Shown here piece after piece: positions 1 to 7,295 of a stretch of DNA of 64,000 bases. Position 1 is the first letter of the stretch. Each line of letters starts with the position of its first letter. The notes beneath the pieces were generated by a model. It was not told the origin of the DNA. It did not search any database and worked only from the letters and a program-made list of their open reading frames with translations. The stretch is from CALBZH01 sp964538515 (GTDB lineage: Bacteria; Desulfobacterota; Syntrophobacteria; Syntrophobacterales; Syntrophobacteraceae): contig CAZIEW010000006.1 of assembly GCA_964538515.1 (NCBI GenBank), positions 1 to 64,000 of the forward strand, given 5' to 3'. The translations under genes and the position numbers were made by a program.

Positions 1-24
1 GTCCGTTTCAGGCCATCGTTAGCC
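1..24 (-). repeat. attC site, truncated by window edge
   Basis: Read on the minus strand, the stop codon of the DUF2442 gene lies inside the box GGCTAAC (plus 18-24). The sequence continues GATGGCCTGAAACGGAC, which resembles the start of an attC left arm. The same stop-in-box arrangement is seen at the attC near 5244. Only the beginning of the site is in the window, so its second half and the next cassette cannot be assessed. Confidence 0.6.
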
Positions 25-336
25 GCTAAGAGATTGATCTCTAGAGCGGTTTTCCAGCCATCGTCTGAAAGATCTTTGACTTTCGCCAGAGGACCTTCCG
101 AAAAGGATACCCTCAATGCTTATGTCCTCGTCCAAGTCCGGCCAGTGGATACCCTCTCCCTTACCGATGAGGCGCCAGTTGTTCCGCTCCTTGATCGTAC
201 CGTGCAGTAGACGCGGAAACCACGCCAGAGGAACAGAGATAGTGCGTCCATCATCAAGATCGACAATCAAGCTGTCCTCTGTGATGGAAACGCTCTGTGC
301 CAAGGCTATTCGAATTTCAATCGCCAAAGTACTCAT
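19..336 (-). CDS. DUF2442 domain protein
   Basis: A 105-residue protein recognisable as DUF2442. It has a beta-rich N-terminus, the motif VDLDDGRTISVPLAWFPRL (about residues 25-43) and a WPDLDEDISIEGIL stretch near residue 65. The molecular role of this family is not established. It is often found next to DUF4160 proteins, as here, and the pair is often listed as a putative toxin-antitoxin-like module. The start ATG at 336 overlaps the end of the DUF4160 gene by 20 bp and has a GAGGGC-like ribosome site, so the two genes are probably co-translated. It is the last gene of an integron cassette, and its stop codon lies in the downstream attC box. Confidence 0.85.
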   Translation of the reverse strand: MSTLAIEIRIALAQSVSITEDSLIVDLDDGRTISVPLAWFPRLLHGTIKERNNWRLIGKGEGIHWPDLDEDISIEGILFGRSSGESQRSFRRWLENRSRDQSLSG

Positions 337-553
337 TCCATGCCCTCAACAGATTGTCTTTGTGCTGCTCCACAATTCTGTGAAGCTTATTGATCTCATT
401 ACGGCTGAATCCTCCGCTATTGTGTAGCCGGACTGGATCGAGCCAAAACTTGGCCACCTTATCCTCTCGTTCGATATGCACATGGGCAGGATCATCCCTG
501 TCACCAGCATAGAAGAAGAATCTGTATGGTCCAACCCACAGTACAGTTGGCAT
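317..553 (-). CDS. DUF4160 domain protein
   Basis: A 78-residue DUF4160 protein. The visible signature is the N-terminal MPTVLWVGPYRFFFYAGD, then DPAHVHIERED and a C-terminal EHKDNLLRAWNEYF helix. The start at 553 is preferred over an upstream ATG at 589. It begins at the family's usual MPTV and follows GAGGTTAAGATA. The function is unknown. DUF4160-DUF2442 pairs are widespread in mobile DNA, and here the pair fills one cassette of the integron array, which supports horizontal acquisition. A toxin-antitoxin role is only an inference from gene pairing. Confidence 0.85.
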   Translation of the reverse strand: MPTVLWVGPYRFFFYAGDRDDPAHVHIEREDKVAKFWLDPVRLHNSGGFSRNEINKLHRIVEQHKDNLLRAWNEYFGD

Positions 554-595
554 TATCTTAACCTCAAAATGACGGGCGCTCGCACTCACTTCACT

Positions 596-656
596 GCCAA
601 TGAAAAACTAAGCGGCACGCGGTTTTTTGCGTGTGAGCTTGGGTGACGGCTTAGAC
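596..656 (-). repeat. degenerate attC-like site
   Basis: This lies between the stop of the 175-residue gene and the DUF4160 gene. A stem CACGC/GCGTG, extended by AAGC/GCTT with unpaired bases between, closes over an A-rich loop. Outer boxes (GTCTAAG, CATTGGC on the minus strand) match attC consensus RYYYAAC/GTTRRRY poorly. Position and stem architecture agree with the better sites in the array, so I call it attC-like only. Confidence 0.45.
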
Positions 657-1178
657 GTTGTCGATACGAAGTTCGGCAAGTGTGATGTCGAAGGCTCGCG
701 CAAGGTCCGTGTAGTGATCAGTGAAGTATCGCCAGTCGGTCCCCGTCCTGGAGGTCTCGAACCAGTTAGAGGGTGCAGCCAGGATGATGGCTCGACCAAT
801 GTCAGCGACACCATTCGGCTTCAGTTCCGAGACCGCAAGCAAGTGAAGAAAATAACGTATAATCTGGGAATCCTCAGTGTTGTAGCCCAGACACTGCGAC
901 TCCTTGACTTCGATGTAAATCCTGTTCCGGCCGGAACCCTTCGAGCGAAGGACGATATCTGGAGTCATGCCGCCGGCAACATCTACCATGAATCCCTTGT
1001 GAGTATTCCATTCTGAGTTGTCTTGGAATACTTCATAAGGGTACATTCTGCAAAGGTCGGCGAGCGACTGTACGTCCAAACTCGCGTTGGTCAGTCTCAG
1101 CGCCGCGAGGCAGGCGGGCTCAAGGTGTCCCTTTTCAAGTCTTTCGACCAGCCGATTCTCAAGTTCCTTCTCGGACAT
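651..1178 (-). CDS. putative PD-(D/E)XK-type nuclease, integron cassette gene
   Basis: A 175-residue protein of no family I can name. The segment TPDIVLRSKGSGRNRIYIEV followed by KES (about residues 72-94) has the layout of the PD-(D/E)XK nuclease core: an Asp after Pro, then a strand ending E-V-K. That suggests a restriction-type or Holliday-junction-type fold, but the match is short. The start at 1178 follows a strong GGAGGTCGAAGC ribosome site, 24 bp after the attC crossover box. It stands alone in its cassette. Defence or DNA-processing activity is inference. An inactive structural relative is equally possible. Confidence 0.6.
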   Translation of the reverse strand: MSEKELENRLVERLEKGHLEPACLAALRLTNASLDVQSLADLCRMYPYEVFQDNSEWNTHKGFMVDVAGGMTPDIVLRSKGSGRNRIYIEVKESQCLGYNTEDSQIIRYFLHLLAVSELKPNGVADIGRAIILAAPSNWFETSRTGTDWRYFTDHYTDLARAFDITLAELRIDNV

Positions 1179-1202
1179 GCTTCGACCTCCGGTATGTGGA
1201 AC

Positions 1203-1272
1203 GTCTAACGTAGAGCTAACCGGCGCTGCGCGGCTCTATCGCGCAGCGCCCGAGTTGAGCGCCGGGTTGGGC
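1203..1272 (-). repeat. attC recombination site
   Basis: The best-formed attC in the array, 70 bp. On the minus strand it opens with GCCCAAC (RYYYAAC) and closes with GTTAGAC (GTTRRRY), both perfect consensus matches. Inside, GGGCGCTGCGCG pairs with CGCGCAGCGCC, with unpaired bases in the arms as expected for a folded single-strand substrate of an integron integrase. It starts 8 bp downstream of the stop of the 196-residue membrane protein gene. Confidence 0.85.
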
Positions 1273-1280
1273 GTAACACA

Positions 1281-1871
1281 TCAGAACAATACCCGCAAGA
1301 TCGACACAATCAAAACGATACCCGCCAAAAACCTCATAAAGGTAAAGAATGGAACCAACTCTCCTATTCGCCGCCCATCTTTCAGAATAATGGACTGAAG
1401 AATCGCCGAGCGAGGAGCTAAAACGCAAACCGCAAATAATATTGTTAACGCAATCACTGCGTACTGGTGGAACTGTTTCACTTGTATCCCGAGCCACATC
1501 AGAAGATTCCAGACCAGAATAGATGAAATCAGAAATGACCATTTCGCCGGTATTCCGCTTGGCCATTCTTCCGGCAAAGCTGATGGAGAAAATCCAGATT
1601 GACTCACTTTTTCAAGAAACTGTTCTGGAGTGCCATTTACACCCAAACGAATAGTTTTGGGATTGTCGCGGTTGATGTGCTTCACCGTGACCTCCGTTCC
1701 CAGAAACCCTTTCACGGATTCCAAAGTAGCCACTTCGTTAGCCTTCAATTTGTATACCCCAAGGAGTGGCACCTTAATAAGAATGCAATCTGAACTTAAT
1801 TCAAGCGCACAACCAGGAAAGTTGGTTCTAACTCCTCCAATATACACACCACTAAGTTTGATCGTCGTCAT
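1281..1871 (-). CDS. membrane protein of unknown function, integron cassette gene
   Basis: A 196-residue protein with a soluble, beta-looking N-terminal half (about residues 1-105) and roughly three hydrophobic segments at about 112-130, 137-152 and 175-195. The soluble half contains VKGFLGTEVTVKHINRDNPK. I recognise no family. The ATG at 1871 begins only five bases after the attC crossover box and has no Shine-Dalgarno sequence, so translation is leaderless or depends on an upstream cassette. Base composition is more AT-rich than the pepN/cooS region. The role is unknown. Confidence 0.7.
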   Translation of the reverse strand: MTTIKLSGVYIGGVRTNFPGCALELSSDCILIKVPLLGVYKLKANEVATLESVKGFLGTEVTVKHINRDNPKTIRLGVNGTPEQFLEKVSQSGFSPSALPEEWPSGIPAKWSFLISSILVWNLLMWLGIQVKQFHQYAVIALTILFAVCVLAPRSAILQSIILKDGRRIGELVPFFTFMRFLAGIVLIVSILRVLF

Positions 1872-1876
1872 GATAC

Positions 1877-1942
1877 GCCCAACGATTGAACTGTGCGGCC
1901 CGGCCGCTTTTTGGCCGGGTCAGCACCAGTGAATGGTTAGCC
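1877..1942 (-). repeat. attC recombination site (short)
   Basis: A 66-bp site downstream of the HNH gene. On the minus strand the outer boxes are GGCTAAC and GTTGGGC; the second is a perfect GTTRRRY. The central stem CCCGGCC/GGCCGGG closes over AAAAAGC. It is shorter than the neighbouring sites but keeps the same order of boxes and stem. Confidence 0.75.
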
Positions 1943-1945
1943 ATG

Positions 1946-2641
1946 TCATTTCGTAAAAGCATTTCCTTTTCCAAGATTGCATCGCTTGCATTTTGTCTGA
2001 AGATTATTTTCCTCGGTTTCACCGCCTTTTGACCAAGGTAAAATATGATCCACATGCAGTTCCACTCCACGATCCTTTAAAGGGCTCGCGCCGCAAGACT
2101 GGCACTGAAAGCCATCTCTGAGCAGAATCCTGAAGCGCATACGCTCCGAAAAATTCCGGCCAGTTCTTTTTTCTTTCAAAACAGGTATTTTCTTGTTTTC
2201 GATAGTCTCATCATTGCCTACAATATCTTGGATAATCCATTCATCAGATTGAACAAATTCAACAAATCTTCTAAGAGCGTTTCTCCAACTACCGAACCGC
2301 TCTGAATACAAAGAACCGCTATACCTCGATGGAATTAGCCCCATATCCCGATACACTGGCTGCTTTCCCTTATGTACCCAAACTTCCCTTAGATTTTCAA
2401 ATAGTGAATCGATACTTACATTCTTCTCCTCTGTCGGCCTTAGACCTGCTTTAACAAGAGCCTGATTCCACGATCCGAATCGAAGAGCCAATGTACCTGA
2501 AGTGTACTTGCCGACTTCATTATATGACCGAGAGGTTAGTTTTTTATCTTTTTCGATTAATATACGGTTGGCGTTTCTCAAATCTTCCAACAATTCAGAA
2601 TCCGGAGTATCACGATGAAAAGGTTCGAGTTGAAATTTCAT
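1946..2641 (-). CDS. HNH endonuclease with N-terminal HNH-associated repeats
   Basis: A 231-residue protein. The C-terminus is a clear HNH nuclease: CQSC at about 180, HVDHILPWSKGG at 197-208, NNL, then CKRC near 218-221. This gives two CxxC zinc knuckles and the catalytic His of the DH pair. The N-terminal half holds two copies of a repeat ending RFGSWNQALVKAG and RFGSWRNALRRF, typical of DNA-binding repeats that accompany HNH or homing-type nucleases. The ribosome site is weak. As a lone cassette gene it may act in restriction of foreign DNA. It could instead be a former homing nuclease carried passively. Confidence 0.85.
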   Translation of the reverse strand: MKFQLEPFHRDTPDSELLEDLRNANRILIEKDKKLTSRSYNEVGKYTSGTLALRFGSWNQALVKAGLRPTEEKNVSIDSLFENLREVWVHKGKQPVYRDMGLIPSRYSGSLYSERFGSWRNALRRFVEFVQSDEWIIQDIVGNDETIENKKIPVLKEKRTGRNFSERMRFRILLRDGFQCQSCGASPLKDRGVELHVDHILPWSKGGETEENNLQTKCKRCNLGKGNAFTK

Positions 2642-2666
2642 TGGTATATTCTTGTGCCTTCAGGGG

Positions 2667-2774
2667 TGCTAACGCCCAGAATAAGGGGCACCCAACCACG
2701 CGGCCAACGACTTCCAGAAAACACCTTCCAATTTCACCGCGTGGTTGGGTGTCCGCTTGATTCTTTGGTTCGGC
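2667..2774 (-). repeat. attC recombination site (long)
   Basis: A 108-bp site. On the minus strand it reads GCCGAAC, then AATCAAGCGGACACCC. A long perfect inverted repeat follows (ACCCAACCACGCGG at 2689-2702 and its complement at 2738-2751), and the site ends GGGCGTTAGCA. The TCAAGCGGAC arm matches the classical attC left arm closely. It starts 2 bp past the stop of the ParE-like toxin gene. Confidence 0.85.
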
Positions 2775-2776
2775 TC

Positions 2777-3085
2777 TCATGTCTCCATCTGGAGTCGCTC
2801 CCGCCAATACCCTGGTCTTCGTTTCTGGTGGGCGACCGCGATGACACGGATATGCTCGTCAGGCTCAATCACGTACAGGATGCTGTAAGGGAAACGAGCC
2901 ACTGGTGCTTGCCGCACCTCACCCCCAACACGCTGGTAGGCCAGAGGGTTCGCCAAAATACGCTGGGAGCTCTTCTCGATTTCATCCAGAAATGCAAGCC
3001 CGAGGTCAGTGGCCCTCTCTTCGTAGTAGAGAGCAGCCTCGTGGGCTTCGGAATCCGCGTCCTCGTGAAAGGTTATTTTGCGCAT
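2777..3085 (-). CDS. RelE/ParE-family toxin of a type II toxin-antitoxin pair
   Basis: A 102-residue protein with the ParE/RelE layout. It has an N-terminal helical part (ADSEAHEAALYYEER, AFLDEIEKSSQRI), then RFPYSILYVIEPDEHIRVIAV and a terminal AHQKRRPGYW that is characteristic of this toxin subfamily. Members poison gyrase or cleave mRNA; which applies here is not visible. It overlaps the upstream antitoxin gene by 13 bp, the usual order (antitoxin then toxin) for addiction-module-component pairs. It sits directly before an attC. The pair could stabilise the cassette array against loss. Confidence 0.88.
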   Translation of the reverse strand: MRKITFHEDADSEAHEAALYYEERATDLGLAFLDEIEKSSQRILANPLAYQRVGGEVRQAPVARFPYSILYVIEPDEHIRVIAVAHQKRRPGYWRERLQMET

Positions 3086-3306
3086 AGAATGGCCGCCCGT
3101 GCTCTTCGAAAGACATCCTCCGCAAGCACCTCCTTGGCCTTTCCCTCCCGTAGATCCTTTAGTCTACGTTGAGCTTCCTGCACCCACAGTTGCAGGTTCT
3201 CCTCGTCTGACGGTGCGTCCAGGCTCAAGATGATTCTTTCCGCCAGTTTCGCCCGTGCATCAAGGCTCAGTTTCATGATCTCAGCTTCGAGTTGCTCTTG
3301 ATTCAT
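3073..3306 (-). CDS. addiction module component, antitoxin
   Basis: A 77-residue protein of the small addiction-module antitoxin family (helical, TIGR02574-like). The recognisable parts are the N-terminal QEQLEAEIMKLSLDARAKLA and LAERIILSLDAP, followed by an acidic stretch and WVQEAQRRLKDLREGKAKEV. Such proteins bind and neutralise the adjacent ParE/RelE toxin and usually repress their own operon. The start at 3306 has a good AGAGGAG site. It lies 57 bp downstream of the DUF262 gene without an attC between them, so all three genes appear to share one cassette of about 2.5 kb. Confidence 0.88.
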   Translation of the reverse strand: MNQEQLEAEIMKLSLDARAKLAERIILSLDAPSDEENLQLWVQEAQRRLKDLREGKAKEVLAEDVFRRARAAILCAK

Positions 3307-3363
3307 GGGATCTCCTCTTCTGCTTTATCGAGTATTCAGAAGCAGTTGCCCTATGGATTTCTT

Positions 3364-5130
3364 CTAGTCACCGGCGGTTCGAGTGTCTACCAGCTCAAAC
3401 TGGATATCGTTGAGACAATTGCGAAGCCGGGCAAGTAATAGTTCGAGCCTTGCCTCGATAAAAACATCAAGCGCGTCTGCTGGCATATCTTCTGCCTGTG
3501 CCCATTTGACGAGAACCTCCGGTAACAGGTGGGTTCTTTGAATAGGCTCGAATTCATCACCGATATATGACTTCATGTATTCGAGGGGATTCTTATTGCT
3601 AATTTGAAGATTCGTGATTTGAGTGAGAAATGCAATATTCAGTAGACTGTCCGCATACCGGCCTCTCTCACCAAGGTGCTTTTCACAGAAGTCAAGTGGG
3701 AAAATGTGATGCAAATTCGGCTGGTCTGTCAATGCGTAGTATACAGTAGTCAATACCGATCGATCGGGATGTTGCCAGTCTTTTGGGTCCTGGTTTGCAT
3801 AAAGCGCCAGAATCGCCCTTGAAAGTCTCCCTTTGGCACTGTATGTGATTCTTCGCAGCCGATCACGATCTATCAGGAACCGCTCAAATCCGAAGTCGTG
3901 ACCACTTCTCGCTTCATGTAGCTGGCGGATATGATCCCTCAGATGAGTGGTGTTGCTGAGCAAATCCTCATTGTGAAAGCTGAAGTACCAGAAGTAGCGC
4001 TTGAGCAAATCATAGTCTGGAGTGTCATTGTGGAAGAAATAAGAACCAAGAGATATATAAAAATAACGATAGGGGACCAGCGCTGGCCCTGGCAGATGTA
4101 AATAGTTATCCAAGAAATCGAAAGTCTGCCTAACAGCTACCTTTGCATCCTTCCATACCGACTCCAGGTGCTCAGTTCGCAAGACGTTTAGGTACGTGTC
4201 TGTGATATTGTGCACCCCAGCGTCAGGGACTGAGTCACGCACCAGCATGGCCAGAACCTGTAGCAGGGTCATGTCATCAATAGTGGCGTAACGACTTCCA
4301 TCTCGTTCCAGAGTGCGGCGAAAATCCTCAAACAGTCCACGCAGGTAGAATCCTTCCTGACGGTCAGCATCGGGCCTAAACGTTTTTGCCACCACAATGT
4401 CGAACATGCTGAGCGGTTGGCCCGCCTGGTTGACGCGCTCAAAGATCTGACACACCTGGGCCACTTTGACCTTACGGAGCTCAATAAAGGAAAGCTTGTA
4501 GTTGTCGAGAACCTGTTTGAAGTCCCGTAATTGCGCCCGTGCTGGATCTCGGTACGAGTAGCCGGCAACTTCTAAACGTTCCTCAAGATCTTGATACCGG
4601 TGAGCGATATCCTCGATTTTGACCACGAGACCTTGCTCGTATCTCTTCTTCCGGCCAACATTGCGGAGCAGTTGTCCTTCGCGGTCATCTATCTCATCCC
4701 AAAACAGGAATCGTTCACGCCACGATTCATCCTCGACCTCTTCCGGTTGACTCACTGTGAGGTCTACGTAAAGCCTCGGGTCACGCCCTTCCTGACCCTT
4801 AATTCTCCCTCCATACATCGAGGTCAGTAGGGCTGTCGTTCGCTGTTGACCATCAAGTAGGTATTGGAACTCCTTGCCTGGTGATTCAGCATGAAGTGGG
4901 TGTCCGCCGATTTCCCGATGGTTCTGCAAACGCGTATTTGTGTGCCAAACGAGGATGCTGCCGAGCGGATAGAATTTACAGATGCTGTCCCAGAACTTCT
5001 TCACCCTGTCACGATCCCATACAACGTCACGCTGAAATGTGGGTATCTGATATTGCCCGCGCCGCAAGTTCTCCAAGAATGTCGTAATGCCATAGGAATC
5101 TGGTTTAATCCTGTCTACATAGCTGTTCAT
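3364..5130 (-). CDS. DUF262 / HNH-like (GmrSD-type) putative defence nuclease
   Basis: A 588-residue protein. The N-terminal DUF262 domain is shown by YQIPTFQRDVVWD (28-40), LGSILVW and the DGQQRTTAL motif at 93-101, thought to be an NTP-handling site. The C-terminal part carries HHIFP at about 474, then LLNIAFLT and NLQISNKNP. This is the His...Asn pattern of the HNH-like DUF1524 nuclease partner. This architecture belongs to the GmrSD/BrxU-like group, whose studied members restrict DNA with modified bases. The gene is the first of a three-gene integron cassette and has a good AAGAGGA ribosome site. Phage defence is the likely role by family; the substrate is unknown. Confidence 0.85.
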   Translation of the reverse strand: MNSYVDRIKPDSYGITTFLENLRRGQYQIPTFQRDVVWDRDRVKKFWDSICKFYPLGSILVWHTNTRLQNHREIGGHPLHAESPGKEFQYLLDGQQRTTALLTSMYGGRIKGQEGRDPRLYVDLTVSQPEEVEDESWRERFLFWDEIDDREGQLLRNVGRKKRYEQGLVVKIEDIAHRYQDLEERLEVAGYSYRDPARAQLRDFKQVLDNYKLSFIELRKVKVAQVCQIFERVNQAGQPLSMFDIVVAKTFRPDADRQEGFYLRGLFEDFRRTLERDGSRYATIDDMTLLQVLAMLVRDSVPDAGVHNITDTYLNVLRTEHLESVWKDAKVAVRQTFDFLDNYLHLPGPALVPYRYFYISLGSYFFHNDTPDYDLLKRYFWYFSFHNEDLLSNTTHLRDHIRQLHEARSGHDFGFERFLIDRDRLRRITYSAKGRLSRAILALYANQDPKDWQHPDRSVLTTVYYALTDQPNLHHIFPLDFCEKHLGERGRYADSLLNIAFLTQITNLQISNKNPLEYMKSYIGDEFEPIQRTHLLPEVLVKWAQAEDMPADALDVFIEARLELLLARLRNCLNDIQFELVDTRTAGD

Positions 5131-5164
5131 GGGCGTCCTCTTTACATATGGGCATATCGCAGTA

Positions 5165-5250
5165 GCCGAACGACGAACTAAGCCGCGCCGCTACGGACGT
5201 CGGGGCGAGTGCCGAGCGTGTCCGGCGTCGGCTTGAGTGATTGGTTAGCA
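5165..5250 (-). repeat. attC recombination site
   Basis: About 86 bp. On the minus strand the stop codon TAA of the upstream gene lies in the box TGCTAAC. Next comes ACTCAAGCCGACGCCGG, which pairs imperfectly with GGCGCGGCTT, and the site closes with GTTCGGC. The closing box departs from GTTRRRY at one position. It is followed within 35 bp by the DUF262 start. Confidence 0.75.
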
Positions 5251-5727
5251 GGGTTTTGTCGCGAGGTCGCCGCAGATCCGCTCCCAGTCTTCTGGAGTAA
5301 TAGTTACCGGAACAAAAACAGTAGTACCGGTGATATTCATAGCAGCGCTTACGCCACCTCTTCCGCGGTTGACTGCCAACCGTTGCTTTACGATGGGCCA
5401 GCGTTCCGCGGCGTCTTCAGCTGAGACACGTCTTGAGAGATCACCAAGAGCCTGTATCTTGAAAGGCAGCACCCAAGGTTCTGGCCATACGTCCGTTACA
5501 ATAGCGTTCGGGTCAACCTGGGAACGAACGATGAAGGGAGTTGTGAATGAGTGCAACGGATTGCAGTAGAGAACACCAAAGTCTCCAGGGCGCAGGTAGC
5601 GAAGCGCTTTTGTCACCCTTCCAGCCATCGACTGTTGATTGAGTAAAGTTCCTACGGCCCACAATCCACGCAAAATCCCGATCCGGATGTTTTCGACATT
5701 TCTCGACGCGAAACAGAATAGATGCAT
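5245..5727 (-). CDS. EVE/PUA-like domain protein, putative, integron cassette gene
   Basis: A 160-residue protein. The order ILRGLWAVG, then ALRYLRPGDFGVLYCNP, then TTPFIVRSQV resembles EVE (PUA-like) domains, which bind modified bases in RNA or DNA. Several sit in modification-dependent restriction systems. The resemblance is by eye and partial. The start at 5727 follows AAGGGGGTTG, which itself lies just after the attC of the next cassette. Being a lone cassette gene, it gives no operon context. If the EVE assignment is right, its presence one cassette away from a GmrSD-type protein would be notable. Confidence 0.6.
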   Translation of the reverse strand: MHLFCFASRNVENIRIGILRGLWAVGTLLNQQSMAGRVTKALRYLRPGDFGVLYCNPLHSFTTPFIVRSQVDPNAIVTDVWPEPWVLPFKIQALGDLSRRVSAEDAAERWPIVKQRLAVNRGRGGVSAAMNITGTTVFVPVTITPEDWERICGDLATKPC

Positions 5728-5744
5728 GTCTACAACCCCCTTCT

Positions 5745-5801
5745 GCTAACGCTAAAGCTCAGCGGCGGCGGTTCGCCGTCCGCTGGAGCAACTTGTTGGG
5801 C
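5745..5801 (-). repeat. attC recombination site (classical form)
   Basis: A 57-bp site that is almost textbook. On the minus strand it begins GCCCAACAAGTTGCTCCAGC, continues GGACGGCG, then CGCCGCTGAGCTTTAGC and GTTAGC. The CAGCGGACG and CGCCGCTGAGC arms pair with unpaired bases as in well-studied attC sites. The first box lies 4 bp after the stop of the 178-residue gene. Confidence 0.9.
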
Positions 5802-5805
5802 AATC

Positions 5806-6342
5806 CTATTCCAAATCCATGTCGAGGCTGAATGCCTCGTCAATAGTCTGAATCATATTCCCAGACTCATAGTGTTTCTTGAAGGAGCCTCGTTTCTCCT
5901 CCATTTCTTGGGAGCGATCCTTTATCTCGACTACTCGCCCCTCTTTTAGGGTTATGTCCAAGACTGTCTTGAAAGCTGTAGGCTTCTGATAACCCATGTG
6001 GATATAGAGTTCCTCTATGAAATCTTTGGCCAGCCTTATCTTCCCCGTGAAATGAACCACTACACTCAAGCCGTGATAAGTGGCTTGGTATTCCTCTTTT
6101 GCAGGCTCTATTCCCTCAATAGGTAGGTAGTTCCCATTCTTTTCTCTCAGAGTAAGTTCTCTGAGATAGAGCGCTTCTTCCGTGAGTTCATACGAAGCAT
6201 AAAAGCCTCGATAGCAGGCGGTATGGATCATCTCCGGTTCCATGCCGAATTGTTCAGGCGAAGCAAGATCACCACCCTTCATGCCGATGAGGGAATACTC
6301 ATCACCCTTGAAGATGAATCTGTCAGAAATTTGTGCTGTCAT
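5806..6342 (-). CDS. hypothetical protein, first cassette of the array
   Basis: A 178-residue soluble protein without a signal peptide or membrane segment. I do not recognise the family. Visible parts are DRFIFKGDEYSLIGMKGGDL at the N-terminus, TACYRGFYASYELTEEALYL, GLSVVVHFTGKIRLAKDFI and an acidic C-terminus. Its beta-rich start and mid-protein pattern recall small immunity-type proteins, but nothing decisive is seen. The start at 6342 has AGAAGGGAG and lies 17 bp inside the rightmost crossover box (GTTGGGC, 6359-6365), so it is the cassette nearest the expected attI end. Confidence 0.7.
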   Translation of the reverse strand: MTAQISDRFIFKGDEYSLIGMKGGDLASPEQFGMEPEMIHTACYRGFYASYELTEEALYLRELTLREKNGNYLPIEGIEPAKEEYQATYHGLSVVVHFTGKIRLAKDFIEELYIHMGYQKPTAFKTVLDITLKEGRVVEIKDRSQEMEEKRGSFKKHYESGNMIQTIDEAFSLDMDLE

Positions 6343-6358
6343 GGTTTCTCCCTTCTAT

Positions 6359-6365
6359 GCCCAAC
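6359..6365 (-). other. right-hand crossover box of the cassette array (possible attI end)
   Basis: GTTGGGC on the minus strand, a perfect GTTRRRY core, lies just before the first cassette gene. The sequence to its right has no partner RYYYAAC box or attC arms. It does hold an AAACTTC/GAAGTTT hairpin at about 6390-6415. This is what an attI-type simple site or an array end would look like. No integrase gene follows. Confidence 0.5.
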
Positions 6366-7295
6366 CAGTGATTTTATAGTTTCAGTAAAACTTCGGGACG
6401 CGGGATGAAGTTTGGTAATGAGAATGGAATGCCAACCATCCGATACTTGGGCAGTCAGAGCGAGCACGCTTTTTCCAACGTCCTGATTTGGCAGTCTAAT
6501 TTAGGCTCAGGGTCCATGCAAGAAGATTCCTTGTTCGCGTCTTGACTTTCTGTAAAACATCCCCCGGTCAACGGGTTTTAAAGAAGCGGGCGGTTTCAAG
6601 GGCACCGCTGCGCACACTCTGAAGACGGGACAACCGATCTTACTTTGCAGTGCAGTAACCTGCTTAAGAGCGGTATCTCTGCTCCCCTACCTGATCCTGT
6701 CGCACCCCTATAGAGACGACCGCCCCCGCGATCGTTTTCCCGCATGGAAAGGCTTTCCCCCTGTCTCTGCTCTCCATCTCAGCTAGACACCGGTGCTCGA
6801 AATGTGGCACTAAATACACAGCCACACAAGAGCGTGATCATGAAGCGAGCCAGACCCCGAGAAAGGTCCTTCCGGCCATTGCTGAGCCGGAATCCACATC
6901 GGTCACGGAAAGGCCTGGATCTCGACTGAAAAACTGCCGTGATGACGTACACGTTGGTTACGGACACCTGATTGTGTGGCCTTATTGTGTGGCGATGCAC
7001 TCGGTAACGACCAATGCATGGGCTGTCCAGGGCTCACCGCATCATGCGTTTGCAGCGTCATGAGGTTGACTCCTGGGGTCTCACCTATTTCGCAATGCTG
7101 TGGCCAACGGTTTCAGCCCTTCGACGGCACTTCTGCATCAGCGAATGAAACCCGGGTCCGGGGACTGGCGCTCCGGGGCCCCAGCAAGAGGGCAGTTGGC
7201 GAAATACTTGCTCCTCTGCGGCATTTTCAGCACGCAAGCTGTGACGTTCGTCATCCGGACGCGAGGACGTATGCCTTTGACAGAAAGGAGTCACA
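6366..7295. other. 930-bp stretch without a recognisable gene
   Basis: This lies between the cassette array and pepN. An integron integrase would normally start here, divergent from the cassettes, on the plus strand. Only short unrelated reading frames (60-124 codons) are present. None shows the tyrosine-recombinase motifs (R...HxLRH...Y). Apart from the pepN ribosome site at 7284-7290 I see nothing functional. Confidence 0.6.

Noticed and set aside
6366..7295. Decayed integron integrase next to the array
   Set aside because: Orientation and length would fit, but no tyrosine-recombinase box or IntI-specific stretch could be found in any plus-strand frame.
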